From Costus lasius (taxonomy: Eukaryota; Streptophyta; Magnoliopsida; Zingiberales; Costaceae), in NCBI GenBank assembly GCA_027563935.2, contig CM050454.1, positions 78,016,596 through 78,080,595 of the forward strand: a DNA stretch of 64,000 nt, written 5' to 3'. Shown one piece after another: positions 23,013-35,687 of the stretch. The first letter of the stretch is position 1. Each line of letters starts with the position of its first letter. The position numbers and the translations under genes were made by a program. The notes beneath the pieces were generated by a model, which was not told where the DNA came from, ran no database searches, and saw only the letters and a list, made by a program, of their open reading frames with translations.

Positions 23013-24715
23013 TGTTGGGGTATGCCCTTAAGGCTAATGTTTGAGGCCTATGGGAATGTATCTGTATCATGTAATAAACTCTTATGTTTATAAAGGCATG
23101 GTTGTTATTCAGTTAGCTACATTGTCTGCTGCAATATATGTTCTTCTGAATAATGTCTCAAAGCTGTTCAGCTGGGCTGACATGCTATTAAGTCCTTAGT
23201 CGATGTATCTTGGTGAACATGAGACAGCCTTGATATTGTTAAGACTAATATGTGTTCTAATCTTATAGGATGCTTCGAGCATGGAATAAGATGTAGACTC
23301 ATGGGTACATGGGATGTACTGGACAGACCCTACTAGGATGTTCAATTGTTTGTCACAATGTGAATATTCCTTGATTATGACAAGTGGCACATTTCCTCTG
23401 ACTTGAGATCACTTGTGTTTTCTAAATGATGATTGTCATTGTTTTGAGATAGTTCAATATCGTTTGAAACATAATGATTATAGACTATCTTGGATGATGA
23501 GCTTGAGTCAGGTTAGGGCACTAGTGATAGACATAGGATTGCCGTCTCCTTGTTTAAGGAGTGTGATGTTCTAAAGGGGCCCCCTGGATGAGATGATTGA
23601 GAGAGTGTATGGCCATACCCAGGTGACTATGATCATCTGATCTAATCATGCTCATCATATTGGAATTACAAGCTTGACAGGCTTGTCCAATAAGAACATC
23701 CAGTGGCAAAGGAAAAATGCATGCCTTGTGATTTGATTCACACTTGTGCTGTTTTTGGGTGTAGTCTTGGAAGACTCTTTTCTTTATATCGGGAGACAGT
23801 GATGTGTTGCTAGATACCTCTCACTGATCGTGATAACGTAAGTTGTCGTTACCGACATTTAAAGGAAACCCTTTGGGTCGCACAATTTGATGATATGGCT
23901 TACTTAAGTCAGATCGTGTGGACTGAATTATTTGGGTTCAGTTTAAAGGGATTTAATCTCTGATTGTAAGTGAGATCTGGTCTGATCATGTTTGATTGAT
24001 TAGGGCTTGAGATCGGTAAGCTTTGATCGAGAGAATGCATGCCAGATCGGTCAGATCAGGGGCATCGTTGAGATCGACGGTTAGATCGTGAACCTTAGGG
24101 TTTATTTAAGATCTAGACTAGATCATTGGCTTGATTGGTTCTTAAACCGAACCAAAGTGAACCGGCTCACTAAATGAGCGCTTGGTTCATAGGGAGAGGA
24201 GTAGGCGACAAGTTCACTTGGCGTGAACGTTGTGGTGAGGAGTGGTTACTATTTTTAGTAACCATGATCTCCACTTGAGGGGGCTCTCGTCCGAATAGAG
24301 TATGCTCTATTTTCGCCACTTCCCATATTCCTCTCGCCCATATTCCTCTCGACATTCTTGTGTGAGTGCGGCGACGCTTGACGGATTGAGGAGGATTCGG
24401 CCAAGAGAGATTGACATCTCATTTTCCCTTCACTCGTCAAAGGACCTCTTGGAACCTTGCTAGCACAAGGAGCACCAAGAGAGATAGCGACATCATCTTG
24501 TGTGTGACGACAAGGAGAAGATCTCGTTTGATCTTTACTTCCAAGGTGCCATCTAGAAATGGCAATGGTATGGATCGAATCATCTCTTATGCAATCGGTT
24601 TTTCCTTTAAGTTGATTATATAAGGTGCATGCGATTCTTAGAGACCCTATCCGCTGCTTCAAATTTGTTTTGCACCATGCTGGGTTTCGCCCCCCTCTTG
24701 AAAGGGGTTCCTACA
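23013..24715 (+). repeat. R5 3' LTR
   Basis: 1703 bp, no difference from 15580-17282 seen by eye. It is followed by the TSD GGTCC at 24716-24720 and then by S1 repeat sequence. Confidence 0.96.
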
Positions 24716-24720
24716 GGTCC

Positions 24721-26856
24721 CTCACCCCATAACACATCAGAGTGACGACATCAAGAGGTGGCCCCTGTCTGATCAAGACATGGCACTTTGGGTCTTATAT
24801 CACCCCATCACATAAAGAGTAACGACATCAAGAGGTGGCCCCTGTCTGATCAAGACATGGCACTTTGGGTCTTATATTACTCTATCACATAAAAGAGAAA
24901 TGACATCAAGAGGTGGCCCCTGTCTGACCAAGACATGGCACTTTGGGTCAAATCCCGTTCTCCCAAAAGGTTCCTACTGGACAACAGACACATCTTATTT
25001 CATATTTCACATAGGTGAACATATTTCACAAAGGTGGACTCCTAAGTGTCAACTAGACTCTAGGATAGTCATCACAAAAATCACATCGGGCAGGCTGAAC
25101 ATCAACCCCCATCACAATAATCATAATAGGCAGGCTGAACATCAACCTCCTCACATATCACAATACAGGGCTGAAATTCAAACCCTTAACATAACCCATA
25201 AGGACTATCCCCTTGAGTTCATAGTTACACCTAGCCTTAGTCCTAACCATCACATAATCACATAATTTTCCAAATTCACATAACCTATAATTTTTCCAAA
25301 TTCACATAATCACACATACTGTTCAAAATTCACAAGATCACATATATTGTTAAAAATTCACATGACCCACAAATCACATAATAAATACATAATATTTCAT
25401 ATTCGAATATCACATGATATAGTGTAGTCCTTAGATTTCATGCTGATAAGTTTAATCAAATTTTGCTATATTATCACTCAAGTTTTCTCAACCAATTTCT
25501 CAATAATTCAGTTAACAAGCATCCATAAAAATTAACATAAAACCAAAAACATGAGATCATACAAACTATCCATAAAATTAACAAAACTAAAACATGTATT
25601 CACATAAATTACTTTACAAATTACCACATGTAACATATTAACTACAAATACCAAGATTCGGTTTTCATAGACCATTATCAAGGTCATCAAGGTTTCGGTT
25701 TTCATGTTAATTACAAACATCAATTTCGGTTTTCATAAACAATTATCAAGAACATCAAGATTTCGGTTTTCATGTTAACTACAAACATCAATTTCGGTTT
25801 AACCATAATTAACAAGAACTTCATACCCAAAATTCAATGATTTAAGGCTACCAAAATTCCTATAAAATACCTTAAATTTCATGTTATCAACTTTCGGATT
25901 TCATAAGGAAAATCATCAAAATTTCGGATTATCATGAGTAATTATCAAAGATTCGGTTCCCATGAAGAACATCTTGAATTTGGTTTACATGAAAAATACA
26001 TCTTGAGTTTCGGTTTTAACATGATAAAAATTCCAATAATTCAATTGTATCAATTCACAAACGCAACCAAACTAATAGATCAAATAAGACATTCCACTCA
26101 CCTCCTAAACCGAAAATACCAAGGTGAAAACTTCCACAAGAATTCGTCTAAGACCTTGGAATGCTCCTAGGAAGACGCCAACAATTGACAAGGAACACCT
26201 CCAACACCAAGATGCCGGCCAAAGGAAGAAAAGGAAGAGGAAGAAGAAATTTTCGCCTCCAAGAATCGCCCACTCCTCCTTAGCCGTCGCCCAAGTTTTC
26301 TTCAAACCAAAAAAATCGCCAAAGTCTCCACCCTAACCGAAATTACCCACTTAAGTTTCGGTTTTTTTTTTTAATGTTTAACCCTCTAACCAATTAATTC
26401 AAAAGGGTCTAACCCATTAACCCAATAATCCCTTAGTTTAAGTGAAAGTCCAATAAGAGTTAAACCAATATCCAATAAGTTAGTTAACTAATTAATTTAA
26501 CATCCCCTAACCCTTCACTTAACGAAATCCATTAAGGATTTAATTAACATCCAATAAGGATTTAATTAACCAATAAGATCTAATTAATTAACCAATAATT
26601 TCAAATTAATTAACTTACAACTTACAACCCATAAATCCTAATTAATTTATCATGAACAACTAATAATAATTTATCATAAAAGCCAATAATCAAACAAATA
26701 ACCTCTAATTAATTTACAATAAATTGACAACCAATCACAAATCAAATAACTAACAATCAATAAATTTTACTTGAATCCTAATAAAATATCACAGTCAATA
26801 ATTTTATTTAATTCAACAATAATGCTTACCAGGACTTAAGATCCTTGGATCTTACA
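24721..26856. other. S1 right part: AT-rich, no gene
   Basis: Continuation of S1 after R5. After three copies of the 77-bp repeat the sequence becomes AT-rich. A two-copy repeat of about 68 bp with the core TTTCGGTTTTCATGTTAA starts near 25693 and 25761, and a T-run lies near 26361-26373. The short open frames here resemble no known protein, and I see no splice structure that would make a gene. Confidence 0.6.
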
Positions 26857-28253
26857 TTTCTTGCTTGGCGTCTTTTCTCCTTGTCGTCCACCAGTTTTTC
26901 ACACACCAAATTGTGTTCTCTCGTCAAAAACTAGAGCTAGCGACGAACCAAGAGGAGAGGCGTGAATAGAGGCTATCGTGAGGCATGGCCACGATTAGAA
27001 GAAGTGCTATCTAAAAATAGCAAGTCACTTCTCAAGTTGCGATCATGGGTTTACCCAATCGCAAATCCAATTCACCCTTGAACCATGCGCTCATCCATTG
27101 AGCCGGTTCACTTGACTTTGGTTCAATAACCAAATAAACCAAGCAATCAGTCCAGATCATAATAAACCCCTAAGGCTTAAGATTTGACCGTCAATCTCTT
27201 GATGCTCCTGATCTCACCGATCTAGCATCCATTCTCTCAATCGAAGCTTACCGATCTCAAGCCCTAATCAATCAAACATGATCAGACCAGATCTCACTTA
27301 CAATCAGAGATTAAAATCCCTTTAAACTGAACCCAAACAATTCAGTCCACACGATCTGACTTAAGTAAGCCATATCATCAAATTGTGCGACCCTGAGGGT
27401 TTCCTTTAAATGTCGGTAATGATAACTCACGTCATCACGATCAGTGAGGGGTATCTAGCAACACATCACTGTCTCCCGATAGAAAGGAAAGAGTCTTCCA
27501 AGACTACACCCAAAATACAGCACAAGTGTGAATCCAATTCACCAGGCATGCATAATTCCTTTGCCACTGGATGTTCTTATTCGACAAGCATGTCAAGCCT
27601 GTAACTCCAATATGATGAGCATGATTAGATCAGATGAACATAGTCATCTGGGTATGGCCATACACTTTCTCAATCATCTCATCCAGGGGGGCCCCTTAGA
27701 ACATCACTCTCCAATTAAGGAGACGGCAATCCTATATCTATCACTAGTGCCCTAACCTGACTCAAGCTCACCATCCAAGATAGTCTATAACCATTATGTT
27801 TCAAATGATATTGAACTACCTCAAAACAATGACAATCATCATTTAGAAACACAAGTGATCTCAAGTCAGAGGAAATGTGCCACTTGTTGCAATCAAGGAT
27901 TATTCACATTGTGACAAGCAATTGAATATCCTAGTAGGGTCTGTCCAGTACATCCAATGTACCCATGAGTCTACATCTTATTCCATGCTCGAAGCATCCT
28001 ATAAGATTAGAACACATATTAGTCTCAATCATATCAAGGCTGTCTCATGTTCACCAAGATATCTTGACTAAGGACATAACTGCATGTCAGCCTAGCTGAA
28101 CAGCTTTGAGACATTATTCAGAAGTACACTTATTGCAGCAGACAATGTAACAAACTGAATAACAACCATGCCTTTATAAACATAAAAGTTTATTACATGA
28201 TACTGATACAATCCCAAGGCCTCAAACATTAGCCTTAAGGGCATACCCCAACA
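26857..28253 (-). repeat. R4 3' LTR, U3-side fragment
   Basis: Rest of the R4 3' LTR after S1; the first five bases TTTCT are the second TSD copy. It ends ...ATACCCCAACA, and the R4 polypurine tract follows at 28254-28264. Confidence 0.94.
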
Positions 28254-28273
28254 ATCTCCCACTTGCACTTAAT

Positions 28274-31200
28274 CTAATGGTTGAGAAATCTCAAACCCAT
28301 ATTATTACAGTGCTTCTCATGCTTCTGCTGCGCCAGAGGCTTGGTAAGCGGGTCAGCCAGATTGTCATCTGTATGAACCTTGCAGACTTTGATCTCGCCA
28401 CGATCAATGATCTCCTGGATCAAGTGAAACCGTCTCTGTATGTGCTTGGACTTCTGGTGCGACCGTGGTTCCTTTGCTTGTGCGATTGCTCCAGTGTTAT
28501 CACAAAAGATAACCAAAGGATCTGCACTCGAAGGAACGACACCAAGTTCTTGAACGAACTTACGAATCCACACTGCCTCCTTGGATGCTTCTGAGGCTGC
28601 AACATACTCGGCTTCTGTTGTGGAATCAGCAACAGTTGACTGTTTGAAACTCTTCCACACCACTGCTCCTCCATTCAAGCTAAAAACATAGCCTGATTGC
28701 GATCGGAAATCATCCTGGTCCGACTGGAACGAAGCGTCAGTATATCCTTCAATACTGAGTTCTTCCTGACCACCATATATCAAGAACATATCTTTGGTCC
28801 TCCGCAGATATTTTAAAATGTTCTTGACCGCAATCCAGTGCGCCATACCTGGATTACTTTGGAACCGACTGGTCACGCTTAACCCGTAAGCGACGTCTGG
28901 GCGAGTACACAACATCGCATACATAATGGACCCAATAGCCGAAGCATAAGGCGTATTGTCCATTTCATCTTTCTCAGTCTGTGTTTGTGGACACTGACTC
29001 CTCGAAAGATTCAGACCATGTCTGACTGGAAGATATCCTCTTTTAGAATTCTCTAAATGAAATCTCTCCAGGACTTTATCGATGTAAGTACTCTGGCACA
29101 GCCCGAGAAGCCTCTTAGATCTATCCCTGTAGATCTTCACACCTAATACATAGGCTACTTCTCCTAAATCTTTCATCTGGAAACATTTCCTTAACCATGC
29201 CTTAACCGCATGCATTTCGGGAATGTCATTTCCAATGATCAAGATATCATCGACGTAGAGGACTAGGAATGTAATCACGCTCCCACTAAACCTCTTATAT
29301 ACACACGGGTCATCCTCGTTCTTGATGAAACCAAATTCACTGACTGATTCATCAAAACGAATATTCCAGCTTCTCGATGCTTGTTTAAGTCCATAAATAG
29401 ACTTCTTTAATTTGCATATCTTATGACGATCTGATGGATTAGTGAAACCTTCAGGTTGTGTCATATACACATCCTCATCCAGATTTCCATTCAGGAAAGC
29501 TGTTTTCACATCCATTTGCCAAATCTCATAATCGTAATATGCTGCTATCGCGAAAAGAATCCGAATAGACTTAAACATGGCCACAGGTGAGAAAGTTTCA
29601 TCATAATCTATCCTGTAGATTTGTTTGAAACCTTTCGCAACTAGCCTGCCTTTATAGGTAACCACGTTACCATCCATGTCAATCTTCTTCTTGAAGATCC
29701 ATTTACAGCCTATAGGGATAACTCCCGGAGGCGGATCAACCAAATCCCAAACTTGGTTATCAGACATGGAGTCCATCTCGGCTCGCATAGCTTCAAGCCA
29801 TCTAGCTGAATCCGGTCCACTGACCGCATCCGCATAAGTTAGGGGTTCATCATTATCAATGATGTAGACTCCGTCATAGCGCTCAGGCTGTCGACGAATC
29901 CTTCCCGATCTTCGCGGTTCCCGTGATATCTGAGCCTCAGGTTGTTCAGTAACCTGTTCTACCGGCTCAGGCTCATCCAACTGTACTTGAGCACTTTGTC
30001 CTTCCTTTGGATTCTCATCCAACTTTATTTCTCTCCCACTGGCCTCTTGCAGAAGAAACTCCTTCTCAAAAAAAATGGCCGTCCGAGCAACAAATACCTT
30101 GTTCTCTTTGGGATCGTAGAAATAATAACCCTTAGTTTCCTTAGGGTAACCGACAAAGATGCTTTTGTCAGATCTGCTCTCTAGTTTACCAGAGGCGAGC
30201 TTTTTGACATAAGCCTCGCAACCCCAGATCCTGATAAATGTCAAGCTCGGCTGTTTCCCATACCATAACTCATATGGAGTCTTAGAAACTGCCTTGGATG
30301 GCACTCGGTTTAGTACCTTTGCAGCTGTTTCCAGTGCAAAACCCCAAAAGGAATATGGAAGAGTAGCCTGACTCATTATAGAACGAACCATATCAAGTAA
30401 CGTTCTATTTCTCCTCTCGGACACACCATTCCATTGCGGTGTTCCTGGCGGAGTGAGCTGTGAGAAAATCCCACACTCCTTTAGATAGTCAGTAAACTCT
30501 CGACTTAGGTATTCTCCACCTCGATCAGAACGAAGTGCCTTGATATTTCGGCCAAGCTGATTTTGTACTTCATTCTTGAACTCTTTGAACTTGTCAAAAG
30601 ATTCACTTTTATGTCTCATTAAATAGACATACCCGTATCTACTGAAATCATCAGTGAAGGTGATGAAGTATTGATAGCCACCTCTGGCATGTTTACTAAA
30701 CGGCCCACACACATCGCTGTGTATAAGGTCAAGCAAACCTGAAGCCCTTTGACCTTTGTGAGGAAAAGGTGACTTCGTCATTTTACCCATTAAACAAGCT
30801 TTGCATGTATCAATCTCCTCATAGGAGAATGATCCCAGCAGTCCATGATCATGCAACCGCTTAATGCGTTTCTTGTTAATATGGCCTAAACGACTATGCC
30901 ATAGCAAGGTGCTGTCATCAGCATATTTGGCTTTCTTATTATCAATATTTTGTATAGAACATTCCATGTCCAACATGAATAACCCATTGTTAATTGAACC
31001 AGTAGCATAAACAATATTATCCAAAGAAAGAACACACTTTGAAATATTGCATTCAAAGGAAAATCCCTTCCTGACAAGAGCAGGAATGGAGATAATATTT
31101 TTAGTAATGCTGGGAACAAAATAACAATTGTTCAGTTCTAATACAATTCCAGATGGCAAAGAGATGAAATAGTCTCCTACAGCAACAGCAGCAACCCGTG

Positions 31201-32158
31201 CCCCGTTTCCAACGCGTAGGTCCACCTCATGCTGTCCCACCTGCCTTCTTCTCTTGAGTTCCTGCACATTTGAACAAATGTGAACTTCCCATGCAGTGTC
31301 CAACACCCATGAAATAGAAGAAGATGAAACCATGACTTCCGTCACGTAAATACCTGAGCCAGAAGCGATGCTTCCCCTCTTATCTCCTTGGAGCGCTTTA
31401 CAGTCCTTTTTCCAGTGACCCAGCTGGCCACAGTGGAAACATCTGTATTCCTTTGACCGCTTAACTTTTTGCTTCAGAGCCTTGCTGTAACTCTTGACAG
31501 GGGCCTTGCCCTTCTTCCCCTTCTTCTTGTTCTTAGAAGGAACCATTAAGACAGAGGTCGAAGGCTTTCCCTTCAGAGTCTCCTCAGTAGTCAAGAGCAT
31601 GTTCAGCAGCTCTGCCGGAGTACAATCGATTTTGTTCATATTAAAGTTAATGATGAACGCATCGAAAGAGGGCGGGAGAGACTGCAGAATAATGTCTACA
31701 GCAAGCTCCTGATTGATGGTATGCCCCAGTTTCTCTAGAGCTTCCTTGTGCCCAATCATCTTGAGCACGTGAGCTCCCACTGGGCTCCCTTCAGCCAGTT
31801 TGCTCTAAAAGAACAGCTTTGTCAAATTATAGCGTTCTGTCCTCGCCTGTGCAGCATACAGCATCTTGAGGTTCGCTATAATCTCTATAGCTGACATATC
31901 CTCATGCTGACGCTGCAGCGATGGCGTCATAGACGCTAGCATCAGGCAAGCGACATCAATGCTATCATTGACGTGCTATTCATAAGCTTCCCGAACCGCC
32001 CTTGCGGCGTTCGGAGCGGGTTGAGGCGGTATAGCCGTCTTGAGGACATACAGTTTCCTCTCTACCTTAAGAACAATCTTAAGGTGTCCGTACCAGTCTG
32101 AGAAGTTCGGCCCAGCAAACTTCTCCCTTTCCAGTAGGGATCGCACATTGAAGCTCAT
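28274..32158 (-). pseudogene. gag-pol: R4 gag-pol polyprotein, two nonsense codons
   Basis: 1294-codon copia polyprotein frame without frameshifts. Two TAG stops fall in gag: 31976-31978 (codon 61, Lys in the other copies) and 31805-31807 (codon 118, Gln in the other copies). Downstream the frame is open over 1168 codons: zinc knuckle, protease, integrase HHCC and D-D-E, RT YVDD and RNase H. The protease signature DTACG is changed to DTAWE, next to the catalytic Asp, and a Cys in integrase (KCIFVG) is Ser. Little or no full product is expected. The LTRs are young, so the damage is heavier than age alone would suggest. Confidence 0.95.
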
Positions 32159-33992
32159 GGTGTTCGTTGCTGCAGGTATCTACAACAATGCAAGAACAGC
32201 AAGGTCAGTATCAATGTTAAGAATCAATCAGGACTTAAGAAAGATTCTTTTTCTCACTATTTTATCTGGCTGAAAAATCCAGCAAAACAGCCCGAAAGAG
32301 TAGTACTCTTTTAGTGAGATGGGATCCAGATTGCATACTTGGTCTCCGCGTCCCGCTCAGGCGAGATAAGATGCACAGAGAGTACAAGCACTAATCTCTG
32401 GTAGGCTGTCCCAGCCAATCGCCAACCCGTGCGATTCCCCTTCATCTGGGCAATCCAGCAGACTGTGCCAACTGAGTTGGTACAACACAATCTCTGACCC
32501 CACAGATGGCTACCTCCATGTGCTACCATATGCGCCACATATGTAGCCTACATGGTCAAGCTGACCCGACCTACTCCCTGGACCACCACGTGCTATGCTG
32601 AGCAACGAGAAGCGATAAATCCCTTCTCTGTATCACGCAGGTGTAATCCCGCACCGTCTGAAGATAGAAGGACGTGCCCACTGAGTGGGTACAACACGGC
32701 TCCAACGATAGTCAGAACAGTGAGGTTTCGCGTCAGAAGGCTTACGAGCTTGATATTTTAGCGTTGGATTTTAACGGTCTTTTATCTTCTTCCCTATCAT
32801 GCAATTCCTATGGTGATAGCAGAAGATAAACACATGCATTTCCAATTATATAAGCAATAAAAGAAAGCATGCTGATCTTATGTGGTAAAAGCCCAATAAG
32901 CCTAAGTAAGACCTTAACCAAACTTAAGTCTTCACTTGTTTTTCTTCATGGGACTTTTGCTGCTCATCTGGCCCAAACCAGGGCCCAAGCGCCATTTGCA
33001 GCTGAGGTGCGCCCACCAGGGAAAATGCGCCTGTCCCAGAGTCGAACCCTGGACCTCCCACCTGGTCAAGCCACTGCTGCATGCGCCTCTGCCATGTGTG
33101 CTCTGTGCTCTTCTCTGACTAATTTACAAATTAATCTATCTAGACAAGATTGACTCGCAGGTCAATTACATTTTATAAATTAATTAAACTGTGATTCGCA
33201 GATCACAAAAATAAGAATTAATTTACAATAAAATTCCAGGCACGCAGGCCCCAGCACAGCACACATTAAATGGGCAGCCCACATAAGATTAAATAAACAT
33301 ACATATGGTATCCAATCAGCATGTGATCCAATCATGAAAAATAAAATTTTGAAAAAAACCCCATTGAGATTAATTTTATTTTTCCCTATTTGCCCTGCTG
33401 CCTTACGACGGTCCATTACTAGGGATCCACTCATCCAGCCTAGTCAGATCCACTGCCCTTGCATGCACCAAGTCCTAACTGACTTGAGTCGACCTAATGG
33501 TCAACCATGCATGCGCAAGGGCTGAACGACCACAATGAGGTCTGGCAAGCGGGTGTGACCCCGGGCCTAACTCATGTGCGTTCATAGGTTGTCTCAATCA
33601 GGCATCGCTACACGCCTTTGATGCAGTCGACCAATAGCCACCTCGTGCTTGCGCACAGGTGCTATCTGGTCGACCCATCTAGGCTGTCAGATAGTCTGAT
33701 CAGACCAGTTGGATCTAACCTAGAGGATGACTTCAACCCTAATAACCCGTCTAAGTGTTTAAAGCAGGCGCCTCTTAGATCTAATGAGAGTCGCGCATGA
33801 TATAAGATTTTGGATAAAACCTAAAATGCGCCAACAAACATGCGCAAAGGAAATACATATGTAAGTTTCGCAAGAAGCAACTTAACATGTAAATTTACGC
33901 ATGTTATAGATCTAAGCATACAATGGCATACATGGATCACAAAACGTTTAAGCAATCATAAAAACATGCATTAACCTGGCTCTGATACCAAT
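32159..33992 (-). other. R4 leader with primer-binding site
   Basis: 1.83 kb between the 5' LTR and gag. The primer site is the reverse complement of GGCTCTGATACCA at 33978-33990, a 13-nt match to initiator Met tRNA. Leader hairpins are at 32468-32480 and 32677-32689. No gene was seen; open frames here are shared with the other leaders through overall similarity. Confidence 0.85.
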
Positions 33993-35687
33993 TGAAAGGT
34001 CCCCTATAACTAAGGGGGCGAAACCCTATAGGCGCATATGGAGGTTAAGATGCAGCGGAATGGGGTTTCTACGATCTTTGCATGCGTTATGATCAACTTA
34101 TAAAACTCTGCATGAATGAAAACGATTCATACCATAGCCATTTCTAGATGGCGTCTTGGAAGCAAAAGATGCAAGCGCCTCTTCTCCAAAGTCTCGCACA
34201 CAAGATGAAGATGCGCTCCTTCCTTGATGCTCCTTGTGCTAGCAAGGATCGTCCAAGGTGTCTTGATCGCTTGAAGGGAAGAGAGAGTTCTTTCTTGCTT
34301 GGCGTCTTTTCTCCTTGTCGTCCACCAGTTTTTCACACACCAAATTGTGTTCTCTCGTCAAAAACTAGAGCGAGCGACGAACCAAGTGGAGAGGCGTGAA
34401 TAGAGGCTATCGTGAGGCATGGCCACGATTAGAAGAAGTGCTATCTAAAAATAGCAAGTCACTTCTCAAGTTGCGATCATGGGTTTACCCAATCGCAAAT
34501 CCAATTCACCCTTGAACCATGCGCTCATCCATTGAGCCGGTTCACTTGACTTTGGTTCAATAACCAAATAAACCAAGCAATCAGTCCAGATCATAATAAA
34601 CCCCTAAGGCTTAAGATCTGACCGTCAATCTCTTGATGCTCCTGATCTCACCGATCTAGCATCCATTCTCTCAATCGAAGCTTACCGATCTCAAGCCCTA
34701 ATCAATCAAACATGATCAGACCAGATCTCACTTACAATCAGAGATTAAAATCCCTTTAAACTGAACCCAAACAATTCAGTCCACACGATCTGACTTAAGT
34801 AAGCCATATCATCAAATTGTGCGACCCTGAGGGTTTCCTTTAAATGTCGGTAATGATAACTCACGTCATCACGATCAGTGAGGGGTATCTAGCAACACAT
34901 CACTGTCTCCCGATAGAAAGGAAAGAGTCTTCCAAGACTACACCCAAAATACAGCACAAGTGTGAATCCAATTCACCAGGCATGCATAATTCCTTTGCCA
35001 CTGGATGTTCTTATTCGACAAGCATGTCAAGCCTGTAACTCCAATATGATGAGCATGATTAGATCAGATGAACATAGTCATCTGGGTATGGCCATACACT
35101 TTCTCAATCATCTCATCCAGGGGGGCCCCTTAGAACATCACTCTCCAATTAAGGAGACGGCAATCCTATATCTATCACTAGTGCCCTAACCTGACTCAAG
35201 CTCACCATCCAAGATAGTCTATAACCATTATGTTTCAAATGATATTGAACTACCTCAAAACAATGACAATCATCATTTAGAAACACAAGTGATCTCAAGT
35301 CAGAGGAAATGTGCCACTTGTTGCAATCAAGGATTATTCACATTGTGACAAGCAATTGAATATCCTAGTAGGGTCTGTCCAGTACATCCAATGTACCCAT
35401 GAGTCTACATCTTATTCCATGCTCGAAGCATCCTATAAGATTAGAACACATATTAGTCTCAATCATATCAAGGCTGTCTCATGTTCACCAAGATATCTTG
35501 ACTAAGGACATAACTGCATGTCAGCCTAGCTGAACAGCTTTGAGACATTATTCAGAAGTACACTTATTGCAGCAGACAATGTAACAAACTGAATAACAAC
35601 CATGCCTTTATAAACATAAAAGTTTATTACATGATACTGATACAATCCCAAGGCCTCAAACATTAGCCTTAAGGGCATACCCCAACA
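33993..35687 (-). repeat. R4 5' LTR
   Basis: 1695 bp, TGAAAGGTCCCC...ATACCCCAACA on the plus strand, equal in length to the rejoined 3' LTR. It is followed by the TSD GGCTC at 35688-35692 and then by R3 gag-pol. Confidence 0.96.

Larger units (their letters stand above)
15580..24715 (+). mobile_element. R5: intact, youngest Ty1/copia element
   Basis: Complete 9136-bp plus-strand element with TSD GGTCC at 15575-15579 and 24716-24720. The two 1703-bp LTRs keep a constant offset of 7433 bp, and I found no difference between them by eye. Order: LTR, primer site at 17285, 1.83-kb leader, an uninterrupted 1293-codon gag-pol, polypurine tract at 23002-23011, LTR. It has all the parts expected of an autonomous element. 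It is the innermost insertion of the deepest nest. Confidence 0.97.
15536..24983. repeat. ~77-bp tandem repeat array in S1, split by R5
   Basis: Four copies of a unit containing TCAAGAGGTGGCCCC and TGGCACTTTGGGTC start at 15536, 24751, 24828 and 24906. Spacing is 77 and 78 bp between the last three, and 74 bp between the first two once R5 and one GGTCC are removed. The first copy is the most divergent. R5 inserted at its GGTCC. Confidence 0.85.
14603..26856 (-). mobile_element. S1: 3.1-kb LTR-like element (probable solo LTR, Ty3/gypsy type), split by R5
   Basis: Begins TGTAACATCCCACATTC and ends GGATCTTACA (TG...CA), with TSD TTTCT at 14598-14602 and 26857-26861. Without R5 and one GGTCC it is about 3.1 kb. 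It has no retroelement protein, primer site or second LTR, so a solo LTR is the simplest reading. Read on the minus strand it ends ...GGGATGTTACA, a common end of plant Del/Tekay-type gypsy LTRs, and near 15175-15205 it has a CTCACTGGGCTGTGTAGCTC block of the kind I associate with such LTRs; the lineage is inferred from memory. The right half is very AT-rich. A 77-bp tandem repeat array surrounds the R5 insertion site. Confidence 0.65.
14300..35687 (-). mobile_element. R4: Ty1/copia element inserted in R3 pol, with S1 in its 3' LTR
   Basis: Minus-strand element with TSD GGCTC at 14295-14299 and 35688-35692. The 3' LTR is split by S1 into 14300-14602 and 26862-28253 (1695 bp after removing one TTTCT). 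The 5' LTR is 33993-35687 (1695 bp). I count about four substitutions between them (about 0.24%). The internal part has a leader, gag-pol with two stops, and a polypurine tract at 28254-28264. Confidence 0.95.

Noticed and set aside
24746..24983. CRISPR-like array
   Set aside because: Four contiguous 74-78-bp units of one tandem repeat, no unique spacers, in a plant LTR.
26105..26336. Possible host gene exon in the AT-rich part of S1
   Set aside because: Short, low-complexity, Lys/Phe-rich frames on both strands, inside an element with clear ends; no splice sites or conserved domain.
28277..28594. Plus-strand open frames opposite gag-pol (for example 28277-28594, 12602-13021, 22627-23070), present in several copies
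   Set aside because: They are antisense shadows of the conserved RNase H end and appear in each copy because the coding strand is conserved; no independent support.
35669..35687. Extension of the R3 gag-pol frame to 35669
   Set aside because: The last codons read into the R4 LTR. The true R3 sequence ends at the GGCTC target site and continues at 14299.
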